Positions 57,607 to 64,000 of a stretch of DNA of 64,000 nucleotides are shown here, one piece after another. Under the pieces are notes generated by a model. That model was not told the origin of the DNA. It did no database searches and was given only the letters and a program-made list of their open reading frames with translations. The position numbers and the translations under genes were made by a program. This DNA is from Nocardioides donggukensis (lineage in GTDB: Bacteria; Actinomycetota; Actinomycetes; Propionibacteriales; Nocardioidaceae), in assembly GCF_014842875.1 (NCBI RefSeq), contig NZ_JACYXZ010000002.1:744001-808000 (forward strand). The letters run 5' to 3'. How positions within the stretch are numbered: the stretch's first letter is position 1; each line of letters opens with the position of its first letter.

Positions 57607-58502
57607 TGAAGATCTCGCACGTGCCGTCCCGCCTGGCGGTGGCGACGCTCGCCGCCGTCCTCCCGCTCACCGCGTGCTCCGCGCTCGGACAGGGCGACGA
57701 GTCGGCCGGCGGCAGCGTCGTGGCCGCGTTCTACCCCCTGCAGTACGTCGCCGAGCGGGTCGCCGGCGACCGGTTCGAGGTCACGAACCTCACCCAGGCC
57801 GGCGCCGAGCCGCACGACCTCGAGCTCACGGTGAAGGAGACCGCCCAGGTCTCCGACGCCGCCCTGGTCGTCCACGAGCGCGACTTCCAGGCGGCCGTGG
57901 ACGCCGCCGTCGACCAGAACGCGACCGGCGAGGTGCTCGACGTCGCGGAGTCCGTCGAGCTCCGGCCCACGGCCGGGGGCGACCGGGACGACCCGCACTT
58001 CTGGCTCGACCCGCTGCTCATGGCCGACCTCGGCGACGCCGTCGCCGAGCGTCTCGGTGGGATCGACCCCGGAGCGGCCGAGTCCTTCACCGACAACGCG
58101 GCCGCCCTGCGCGACGACCTCGAGTCCCTGGACGCGGAGTACGCCGCCCGGCTCGGCGACTGTGCCCGCGACGTGGTGGTGGTCAACCATGACGCCTTCG
58201 GCTACCTCGCGAAGTACGGCCTGACCCTCGAGCCGATCGTGGGCCTCTCCCCCGACGCCGAGCCCACTCCGGCCGACCTGGCCCGGCTCCAGGAACTGGC
58301 CCGCGACGCCGACCTCACCACGGTGTTCGCCGAGACGCTGGTCAGCCGCAAGACCGCCGAGACCCTCGCCGACGACCTCGGCCTCGAGGTGGCGGTGCTC
58401 GACCCGATCGAGGGGCTGAGCGAGGAGACCCGGGGCGAGGACTACGCGTCCCTCATGCGCAGCAACCTCGACGCGCTCGCCAGGGCGAACGGGTGCGGAT
58501 GA
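57606..58502 (+). CDS. znuA: zinc ABC transporter substrate-binding lipoprotein
   Basis: 298 residues. Signal peptide with lipobox LTAC (Cys 24). Binds extracellular Zn for the ZnuCB transporter. Cluster A-I fold with three His ligands in GAEPHDLELT, DDPHFWLDP and VVNHDAFGYLAKYG, and the usual acidic fourth ligand near FAETLVS. The His/Asp-rich loop found in most ZnuA proteins between the first two ligands is absent. ATG 57606 lacks a ribosome site and sits at the predicted transcript start. Stop overlaps znuC. Confidence 0.92.
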   Translation: MKISHVPSRLAVATLAAVLPLTACSALGQGDESAGGSVVAAFYPLQYVAERVAGDRFEVTNLTQAGAEPHDLELTVKETAQVSDAALVVHERDFQAAVDAAVDQNATGEVLDVAESVELRPTAGGDRDDPHFWLDPLLMADLGDAVAERLGGIDPGAAESFTDNAAALRDDLESLDAEYAARLGDCARDVVVVNHDAFGYLAKYGLTLEPIVGLSPDAEPTPADLARLQELARDADLTTVFAETLVSRKTAETLADDLGLEVAVLDPIEGLSEETRGEDYASLMRSNLDALARANGCG

Positions 58503-59365
58503 ACCTCGCCACCGAGGCCGCCGACGCCACCGGCTCCGGCCCGGCCGCCCTCGAGGTCACCGACGCCTCGGTCGCCATCGGCGGCCGACCGGTGCTGCGC
58601 GGGATCACGCTCGGCGTGCCGGCCGGCCAGTTCGTCGCCCTGCTCGGGGCCAACGGGTCCGGCAAGTCCACGCTGGTCCGGGCCGTGACCGGACTCCGCC
58701 CGCTCTCCGGTGGGGAGGTGCGGCTCTTCGGGACGGCGCTGGCCGACTTCGGGGACTGGCACCGGGTCGGCTTCGTCCCGCAGCGGGCGAGTGCCGCGAG
58801 CGGCGTACCCGCCTCGGTCTGGGAGATCGTCGCCTCCGGCCGGCTGACCCGGCGCCGCTGGCTGCGCCCGCTGCGCCGGCACGACCGGCGGGCGATCGCG
58901 GACGCGCTCGAGGTGGTCGGCCTGGCCGACCGCGCCCGCGACGGCGTCGCCACCCTGTCGGGTGGCCAGCAGCAGCGGGTGCTGATCGCCCGAGCGCTGG
59001 CCGGCGAGCCCGAGCTGTTCGTCCTCGACGAGCCGACGGCGGGCGTGGACCTGCCGAACCAACGGACCCTCGCCACCTCGCTCGGGCTGCTCAAGGAGCG
59101 CGGCGCGACCGTGCTCCTGGTCGCGCACGAGCTCGGACCGCTGGCACCGCTGGTCGACCGGGCCGTGGTCATGCGCGACGGCCGGGTCGCCTACGACGGC
59201 CCCCCGCTCGTCGAGGACGACGAGCACGCCTCGCTGCTCGACGCCCGGCACGCCCACCACCACCACGACCACCACCCCGGGCCCGTCCAGCACCCGCACG
59301 CCCCGCACGTCGCCAGCCCGCTGGACGCCGCCGCCGACCGGGAGGGCCACCCGTGGACATCCTGA
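58499..59365 (+). CDS. znuC: zinc ABC transporter ATP-binding protein
   Basis: 288 residues from ATG 58499 (ATGA overlap with znuA). Walker A GANGSGKST, Q-loop FVPQRAS, signature LSGGQQQRVLIARAL, Walker B LFVLDEPTAGVD and switch His in LLVAHEL. The C-terminus carries a His-rich tail (HAHHHHDHHPGPVQHPHAPH, about 249-268), unusual for an ATPase subunit and possibly a cytosolic zinc-binding element. Coding sequence overlaps znuB by 13 bp. Confidence 0.93.
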   Translation: MNLATEAADATGSGPAALEVTDASVAIGGRPVLRGITLGVPAGQFVALLGANGSGKSTLVRAVTGLRPLSGGEVRLFGTALADFGDWHRVGFVPQRASAASGVPASVWEIVASGRLTRRRWLRPLRRHDRRAIADALEVVGLADRARDGVATLSGGQQQRVLIARALAGEPELFVLDEPTAGVDLPNQRTLATSLGLLKERGATVLLVAHELGPLAPLVDRAVVMRDGRVAYDGPPLVEDDEHASLLDARHAHHHHDHHPGPVQHPHAPHVASPLDAAADREGHPWTS

Positions 59366-60351
59366 CCCTGGACTTCATGGTCCGCGCGATGATCGCGGCC
59401 GCCTTCACCGGGCTCGCCGCCCCCGCCGTCGGCACCTACCTGGTGCAGCGCCGGCTGGCCCTCATGGGCGACGGCATCGGGCACGTGGCCGTGACCGGCG
59501 TGGCGCTCGGACTGCTCACCGGCACCTCGCCGACCTGGACCGCCGTCATCGTGGCCACGCTGGGCGCGGTGCTCATCGAGGTGATCCGCGAGCGCGGCCA
59601 CGCCAACGGCGACGTCGCGCTCGCGCTGCTGTTCTACGGCGGCATCGCGGGGGGCGTGCTGATCACCGGCATCGCCGACCAGAGCGCGAACCAGCTCAAC
59701 GCCTACCTGTTCGGCTCGATCACCACGATCTCCGGGGCCGACGTCTGGGCGACCATGGCGCTCGCGGCGCTGGTGATCGTGGTCTGCGTCGGACTGATGC
59801 CCCAGATGTTCGCCGTCGCCCAGGACCAGGAGTTCGCCCGGGTCGCGGGCCTGAGCGTCCGCTTCCACAACGTCCTGGTGGCGGTGCTCGCGGCCGTGAC
59901 GGTCACCGTGGCGATGCGCACCGTGGGGCTGCTCCTGGTCTCCGCGCTCATGGTGGTGCCGGTGGCCACGGCGCAGCAGGTGACCCGCAGCTTCCGGACC
60001 ACGCTCGGCCTGGCCATGGGGCTGGGCACCGTCGCCTCACTGGGCGGGCTGGTCCTCTCGGCGTTCGCGTCCTACCAGTGGCGGGTCTCCCCCGGGCCCA
60101 CGATCGTCGTGCTCGCGCTGGCCGGATTCGTCGTGATGTGGCCGATCGGCGCCTGGCTCCGTCGCCGGCAGCGCCTGCGGGCGCCGTTCGCGGAGGTGCC
60201 GGTGATCGGGCACGACGTCACCGACGAGGAGCATCCGCACGTGCACGGCGACGACTGCGGCCACCCCGCCGTGCCGCACGGCGACCACGTGGACTACGTC
60301 CACGACGGGCACCGGCACGCACCCCACGGGAGCCACTATGACGAGCACTGA
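59353..60351 (+). CDS. znuB: zinc ABC transporter permease with His-rich tail
   Basis: 332 residues from GTG 59353. ABC-3 permease with about eight membrane segments; family motifs RRLALMGDGIGHVAVTGVALG and DQEFARVAGLSVRFHN with the MRTVGLLLVSALMVVPVATA stretch. After the last helix (ending near WLRRRQRLR, about 276) there is a cytosolic tail of about 55 residues with some 13 His and many Asp (HPHVHGDDCGHPAVPHGDH and onward). The 3' end overlaps zur by 14 bp. Confidence 0.92.
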   Translation: MDILTLDFMVRAMIAAAFTGLAAPAVGTYLVQRRLALMGDGIGHVAVTGVALGLLTGTSPTWTAVIVATLGAVLIEVIRERGHANGDVALALLFYGGIAGGVLITGIADQSANQLNAYLFGSITTISGADVWATMALAALVIVVCVGLMPQMFAVAQDQEFARVAGLSVRFHNVLVAVLAAVTVTVAMRTVGLLLVSALMVVPVATAQQVTRSFRTTLGLAMGLGTVASLGGLVLSAFASYQWRVSPGPTIVVLALAGFVVMWPIGAWLRRRQRLRAPFAEVPVIGHDVTDEEHPHVHGDDCGHPAVPHGDHVDYVHDGHRHAPHGSHYDEH

Positions 60352-60742
60352 CCGACCCGCCGGCCGACCGACCCGGCAGCGGAGGGCGGTCGCCGAGGTG
60401 CTCGAGAGCTTCGACGACTTCCGCTCGGCCCAGGAGATCCACGGACTGCTGACCGCACGCGGTCAGACGGTCGGCCTGGCCACCGTCTACCGGACCCTGC
60501 AGCGGCTCGCCGACGCCGACGAGGTCGACGTACTCCGCACGGAGGAGGGCGAGGCCGTCTACCGGCGCTGCTCCCCCACCCACCACCACCACCTGGTCTG
60601 CCGCACCTGCGGGGCCACCGTCGAGGTGGAGGGCCCCGCCGTCGAGCGCTGGACCCGCGCCATCGCCGACGAGCACGGCTACGCCGACCTCAGCCACCAC
60701 CTCGAGATCTTCGGAACCTGCCCGGCCTGCCTCTCGGGATAG
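60338..60742 (+). CDS. zur: Fur-family zinc uptake regulator
   Basis: 134 residues from ATG 60338, inside the end of znuB. DNA-binding winged helix (SAQEIHGLLTARGQTVGLATVYRTLQRLADADEVDVLR) and dimerisation domain with the structural Cys4 site (CRTC at about 88-91 and CPAC at about 128-131). Regulatory-site His residues lie in PTHHHHLVC and LSHHLEIFG. With Zn it should bind the two boxes upstream of znuA and shut the operon. Confidence 0.93.
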   Translation: MTSTDRPAGRPTRQRRAVAEVLESFDDFRSAQEIHGLLTARGQTVGLATVYRTLQRLADADEVDVLRTEEGEAVYRRCSPTHHHHLVCRTCGATVEVEGPAVERWTRAIADEHGYADLSHHLEIFGTCPACLSG

Positions 60743-60757
60743 TCCCGCAGGTGGGCC

Positions 60758-62866
60758 TCAGAGGAGGGGGGCGAGGAGGGCGGCGGCGCGGGCCGCGCCG
60801 TCGGTCTCCACGGGGCGGTAGGGCCGCTCTCGCCGCAGCTCGCCGAGCAGGGCGTCGGAGATCAGCGACGGGTCCCTCAGGTCCTCGTAGTCCAGGCAGC
60901 GCCCGGCGTCGTACTGCGCCAGCCGGTGCCGGACGTGGTGGTTCTGCTCGAAGTGCCGGCGCAACGGGACGTAGACGAACGGGACACCGCAGGCGGTCAG
61001 CTCCATGCACGTCGTGAGCCCGCCCTGCACCAGCGCCACGTCGGCCGCGGCCAGGTGCCGGTGCAGGTCCGGCAGGTAGCCCCGGACCCGGACCCCCTGG
61101 CGGCGGGGCAGCGTGGCCGGGTCGATGCGCGGGCCGGTGGCCACGAGGAACTTCAGCTCCGGGACGGTACGCCGCAGCCGGGGCACCGCGTCGAGCACCC
61201 GGCGCAGCAGCGGCTCGCCGACCCCGGAGCCGCCGACCGTGACCACGCACAGCACGTCGTCGGGCCGGTAGCCCAGCCGCGAGCGCAGCCGGGCCCGGTC
61301 GGCGGGGCCGGGCGGGTCGAAGCCGGTGACGTAGCCGGCGAAGTCGAAGTTCGCCTCGGTCCAGCTCCGGATCGAGGGCAGGCCGGGCCCGAAGTCGGCC
61401 GGGACCACGTCGCGGGGGTTGCCCACGAACACCGAGGCGTCGCGCACCCGGTGGTAGCGCTCCCGCTGCTCCAGCATCTCGGCGTTGTGGTCGGCGGTCA
61501 GCCGGGCCTCCGCCTCCCCACCCTCGGTCATCGGCAGCCAGCCGACGAAGTCGGTCAGCCAGGCGAAGGCGAAGCGCTTCAGCTCGGGGTTCTCGTGCAG
61601 GAAGTAGTCGACGTCCCACGCCTCGTCGCCGACGACGAGGTCGTAGTGCTCCTCGGCGACCAGGTCGGAGAAGACCATGAAGTTGTTGACGAGGATCTCG
61701 TCCATCCGCCGGATCGCCTGGAACGCGTGCAGGTCGTGCTCGGCGCACTCGTCCTCGAAGTGCGCCGACTCGCTGGCCAGCCACGCCGAGGCCGGGTGCA
61801 CCCGCTCGCCGGCTCCCTCCAGCATCCCCGCGACCGGGTCCTGGGTCAGCCAGTCGACCTCGAGGTCCGGGTGGTGCTTGCGCAGCTCGGTGGCGATGGC
61901 CAGGTCACGCCGCGCGTGGCCCAGCCCGATCGGCGAGGACAGGTAGAGGGCGCGCCGGGGCCGGCGTACGGCGCGGGTCCAGGTGCGGCGCGTCGGCTCG
62001 GGCGCCACCCGGTCGACGAAGTCCCGGATCAGGTGGTTGACCGCCACCGGGTCCCGCAGGTGCGGCGCGTGGCCGCCGCCGGCGACCGTCACCAGCGAGC
62101 CGCCGGTGAGCTCGGCGAGGCGCACGCCGTCCGCGTGGTCGCGGATCCGGTCGTGGTCACCGTGCACCACGAGCACCGGCGCAGTGATCGCGGGCAGGGC
62201 GTCGGCGAAGCCCGCCGTCCGGCACCACAGGCGGGCCTGCTCGGTGTCGACCAGGCGCTCCGGGCCGATCTCGTGGCCCCAGCCGACACCGTCCTCGATC
62301 TGCTTGGTGGAGTGCGGCTCGCTGAACAGGTGGCCGAAGAAATAGCGCAGGAAGCCGTCGTAGTCCCGCTCGAGCCAGGTGTGCTTGTTGTACTGCGGCC
62401 ACGCCTCGCCGTCGGGGGGACGCACGGCGAACTCACGCCGCAGGGTGTCGTCCTTGCCGGACGTCAGGGCGAGCGCCGGCCCGATGGCGACCACGCCGAG
62501 CACCCGCCCCGGCTGCTCGAGGGCCAGCTTCAGCGACCACGGGGCGCCGCACGAGAAGCCGACGACCACGGTGCGCTCGGTGCCCGTGGCGTCGAGGACC
62601 GCGAGGGCGTCGGCCACGAACTGCTCGTCGAGGTAGGCCTCGGTGCCCTCGGGCCGGTCGGAGCGGCCCGAGCCCCGGCCGTCGAAGGTGACCACCCGGA
62701 AGTGCCGGGCCAGGTAGGGCACCTGGGCCTTCCAGGACGCGGACGGGACGATCGACCAGGTCGGCATCAGCAGGACCGTGACCGGTCCCGACCCGAACTC
62801 CTCCCAGGCGACCCGCACTCCGTCGCGCTCGACGAAGCCGGACTGGTCAGGCAGTCTCGCACGCAT
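60758..62866 (-). CDS. alpha/beta hydrolase-glycosyltransferase fusion protein
   Basis: 702 residues. N-terminal half (1-285): alpha/beta hydrolase with VVVGFSCGAPW (nucleophile Ser 105), acidic residue in VVHGDHDRI and His in VAGGGHAPHLRDP. After a basic linker (TRRTWTRAVRRPRR, about 290-303) comes a GT-B glycosyltransferase half of the UGT/MurG-like type. It begins ALYLSSPIGLGHARRDLAIATELRKHHPD and includes a LCVVTVGGSGVGEPLLRRVL hinge and the donor-site ALVQGGLTTCMELTACGVPFVYVPLRRHFEQNHHVRHRL. Substrates unknown. No break or frameshift occurs between domains. A methyltransferase gene lies upstream on the same strand. Confidence 0.85.
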   Translation of the reverse strand: MRARLPDQSGFVERDGVRVAWEEFGSGPVTVLLMPTWSIVPSASWKAQVPYLARHFRVVTFDGRGSGRSDRPEGTEAYLDEQFVADALAVLDATGTERTVVVGFSCGAPWSLKLALEQPGRVLGVVAIGPALALTSGKDDTLRREFAVRPPDGEAWPQYNKHTWLERDYDGFLRYFFGHLFSEPHSTKQIEDGVGWGHEIGPERLVDTEQARLWCRTAGFADALPAITAPVLVVHGDHDRIRDHADGVRLAELTGGSLVTVAGGGHAPHLRDPVAVNHLIRDFVDRVAPEPTRRTWTRAVRRPRRALYLSSPIGLGHARRDLAIATELRKHHPDLEVDWLTQDPVAGMLEGAGERVHPASAWLASESAHFEDECAEHDLHAFQAIRRMDEILVNNFMVFSDLVAEEHYDLVVGDEAWDVDYFLHENPELKRFAFAWLTDFVGWLPMTEGGEAEARLTADHNAEMLEQRERYHRVRDASVFVGNPRDVVPADFGPGLPSIRSWTEANFDFAGYVTGFDPPGPADRARLRSRLGYRPDDVLCVVTVGGSGVGEPLLRRVLDAVPRLRRTVPELKFLVATGPRIDPATLPRRQGVRVRGYLPDLHRHLAAADVALVQGGLTTCMELTACGVPFVYVPLRRHFEQNHHVRHRLAQYDAGRCLDYEDLRDPSLISDALLGELRRERPYRPVETDGAARAAALLAPLL

Positions 62867-62971
62867 CCGCGCCCACCACCCCTGGTCGTTGGAGTGACCG
62901 CCAGTCTCCGCCCGCCCGCCGGGTGTGTCCAGCGGGCGGGCGGAGCACGGGCGTGACCGGGGACCGCTCGG

Positions 62972-64000
62972 TCACCGGCGCACCTGCAGCACCCGGTTGA
63001 ACGGCGTCTGCGCCACCGAGTCGAACCGGGAGAACCCGGCGGTGGTGGTGATGTCCCGGATCCTGGCCGGCCCGGCCTGGGTCCCGATCGCGAGCCCCAC
63101 CTCCTGCGACAGGGACGCGGGCGTGCAGAGCAGCGTGGAGAACCCGTAGAACGCCCGGCCGACCGGGTTCAGGTTGTCCTCGACGCGGTCGCCGGCCATC
63201 GGCTCGACGATCATCCAGGTGCCGTCCTCCTCGAGCACGTCGTAGACCCGCCGGGCAGCCCCCACGGGGTCTCCCATGTCGTGCAGGGTGTCGAACATCG
63301 TGACCAGGTCGAAGGTCTGGCCGGCCAGGCCCTGTGCCGGGGTCACCTCGAACGAGACCCGGTCGGCCACCCCCGCCTCCTCGGCCCGGCTGCGGGCCAC
63401 GGCGATCGACTCGGCGTGGTAGTCCGAGCCGATGAAGGTCGACCGGGGGAACGCCTGGGCCATGAGGATCGTGGAGGCCCCGTGCCCGCAGCCCACGTCG
63501 GCCACCCGTGCCCCCGCGGTGAGCTTGTCGACGACACCGTCGAGCGCCGGGAGCCACTCGGCGACCAGGTGGGCGTTGTAGCCGGGGCGGAAGAACCGCT
63601 CGCACCCGACGTGGACGTCGCCGTTGTGCTCGTGCCAGCCGAAGCCGGTGCCCTCGCGGGCCTTCTCGACGATCCGGTCGGAGTCGCTGACCGTCCCCAG
63701 GGCGATCTGGAACAGGCCGGGCAGGAACGCCGGGCTGCTCTCGTCGGTCAGCGCCACCGCCTGCTCGGGGGGCAGCGTGTAGCGGCCGGAGGCGGGGTCG
63801 TACTCCACGAAGCCACCGGCGGCCTGGGCGTTGAGCCACTCCCGGGCGTAGTGCTCGGAGGTGCCGGTGTCCTCGGCCAGACCACTCGGGGTGGTCGGCC
63901 CGGAGGCCTTGAGGGAGCGGTAGTAGCCGAGCTTGTCGCCCAGCACCACCAGTGCCGTGTTGAGGGTGGCGCCGACCTCGTCGACGGCCCGGAAGACGAA
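62972..64000 (-). CDS. SAM-dependent methyltransferase (5' end outside window)
   Basis: At least 342 residues; the frame is open to the window edge, so the start is missing. The N-terminal part (VGATLNTALVVLGDKLGYYRSLKASGP, then LAEDTGTSEHYAREWLNAQAAGGFVEYD) is a winged-helix dimerisation domain. The Rossmann domain follows with VADVGCGHGASTILMAQAFP (SAM motif I) and TFIGSDYHAESI, and DLVTMFDTLHDMGDP. Overall like the mycobacterial Rv2258c group, whose substrates are uncertain. It probably shares a transcript with the hydrolase-glycosyltransferase 105 bp downstream. Confidence 0.85.
   Translation of the reverse strand, partial: FVFRAVDEVGATLNTALVVLGDKLGYYRSLKASGPTTPSGLAEDTGTSEHYAREWLNAQAAGGFVEYDPASGRYTLPPEQAVALTDESSPAFLPGLFQIALGTVSDSDRIVEKAREGTGFGWHEHNGDVHVGCERFFRPGYNAHLVAEWLPALDGVVDKLTAGARVADVGCGHGASTILMAQAFPRSTFIGSDYHAESIAVARSRAEEAGVADRVSFEVTPAQGLAGQTFDLVTMFDTLHDMGDPVGAARRVYDVLEEDGTWMIVEPMAGDRVEDNLNPVGRAFYGFSTLLCTPASLSQEVGLAIGTQAGPARIRDITTTAGFSRFDSVAQTPFNRVLQVRR

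Overview
This window is GC-rich chromosomal DNA (roughly 70% G+C), coding-dense on both strands, with frequent GTG and TTG starts and many 4-bp start/stop overlaps. Gene content points to an actinobacterium of the Nocardioides type (family Nocardioidaceae or near relatives; this placement is inferred). It has a fasR-fabD-fabH-acpP-fabF cluster with DUF3145 nearby, DUF3052 and AhpE beside aceE, a bifunctional RNase H/acid phosphatase next to a zinc-ribbon protein and Nif3, mycothiol-type enzymes, and a class A RNase P RNA. There is no phage, plasmid, transposase or CRISPR array. No stretch longer than 300 bp lacks a gene.

Layout. 1-5.3 kb: small proteins, panB, a secreted sugar dehydrogenase, methionine aminopeptidase, a TPR protein and the RNase P RNA. 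5.3-9.8 kb: a DivIVA-like coiled coil, then ppdK and glpX (gluconeogenic direction), with a consensus promoter that carries a palindromic operator upstream of glpX. 9.8-18.8 kb: animal-type heme peroxidase, RNB exonuclease, YaaA, RNase H/phosphatase, zinc ribbon, Nif3, an acyl-CoA ligase and tRNA-Val. 18.9-25.5 kb: AhpE peroxiredoxin, a second acyl-CoA ligase, DUF3052, aceE and a hydrolase. 25.6-30.5 kb: the FAS II operon under FasR. 30.5-33.1 kb: a 51-bp-period palindromic array, then three overlapping minus-strand genes encoding an acidic heptad-repeat peptide, a JmjC/cupin oxygenase and a sucrase/ferredoxin-like protein. 33.2-38.1 kb: crotonase, DUF3145, PPM phosphatase, Ser/Thr kinase and a K+ channel. 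38.1-40.7 kb: an arsenic island (arsI divergent from arsR-aquaporin-arsC-arsN). 40.7-48.7 kb: assorted enzymes, tRNA-Met, and an orphan molybdopterin hydroxylase subunit. 48.8-57.5 kb: tRNA-Asn, dnaG and dgt, a secreted protein, dusB, a lipoprotein, glyS and a monooxygenase. 57.5-60.7 kb: the znuACB-zur zinc operon. 60.7-64 kb: a hydrolase-glycosyltransferase fusion and a methyltransferase cut by the window edge.

Two themes recur. First, many genes have no Shine-Dalgarno sequence but carry a -10-like hexamer (often TAGCCT followed by CG) 5-8 nt before the start codon, the pattern of leaderless transcription. Second, two genes seem to use CTG as start codon, each after a good Shine-Dalgarno sequence and with family-typical residues upstream of the first ATG/GTG/TTG.

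The most speculative but most interesting locus is 30.7-33.1 kb. A peptide with a SDADADA heptad repeat is translationally coupled, through a CTGA overlap and an 18-bp hairpin, to a JmjC-type oxygenase and a probable Fe-S/thioredoxin-fold partner. It could be a repeat-peptide hydroxylation system.
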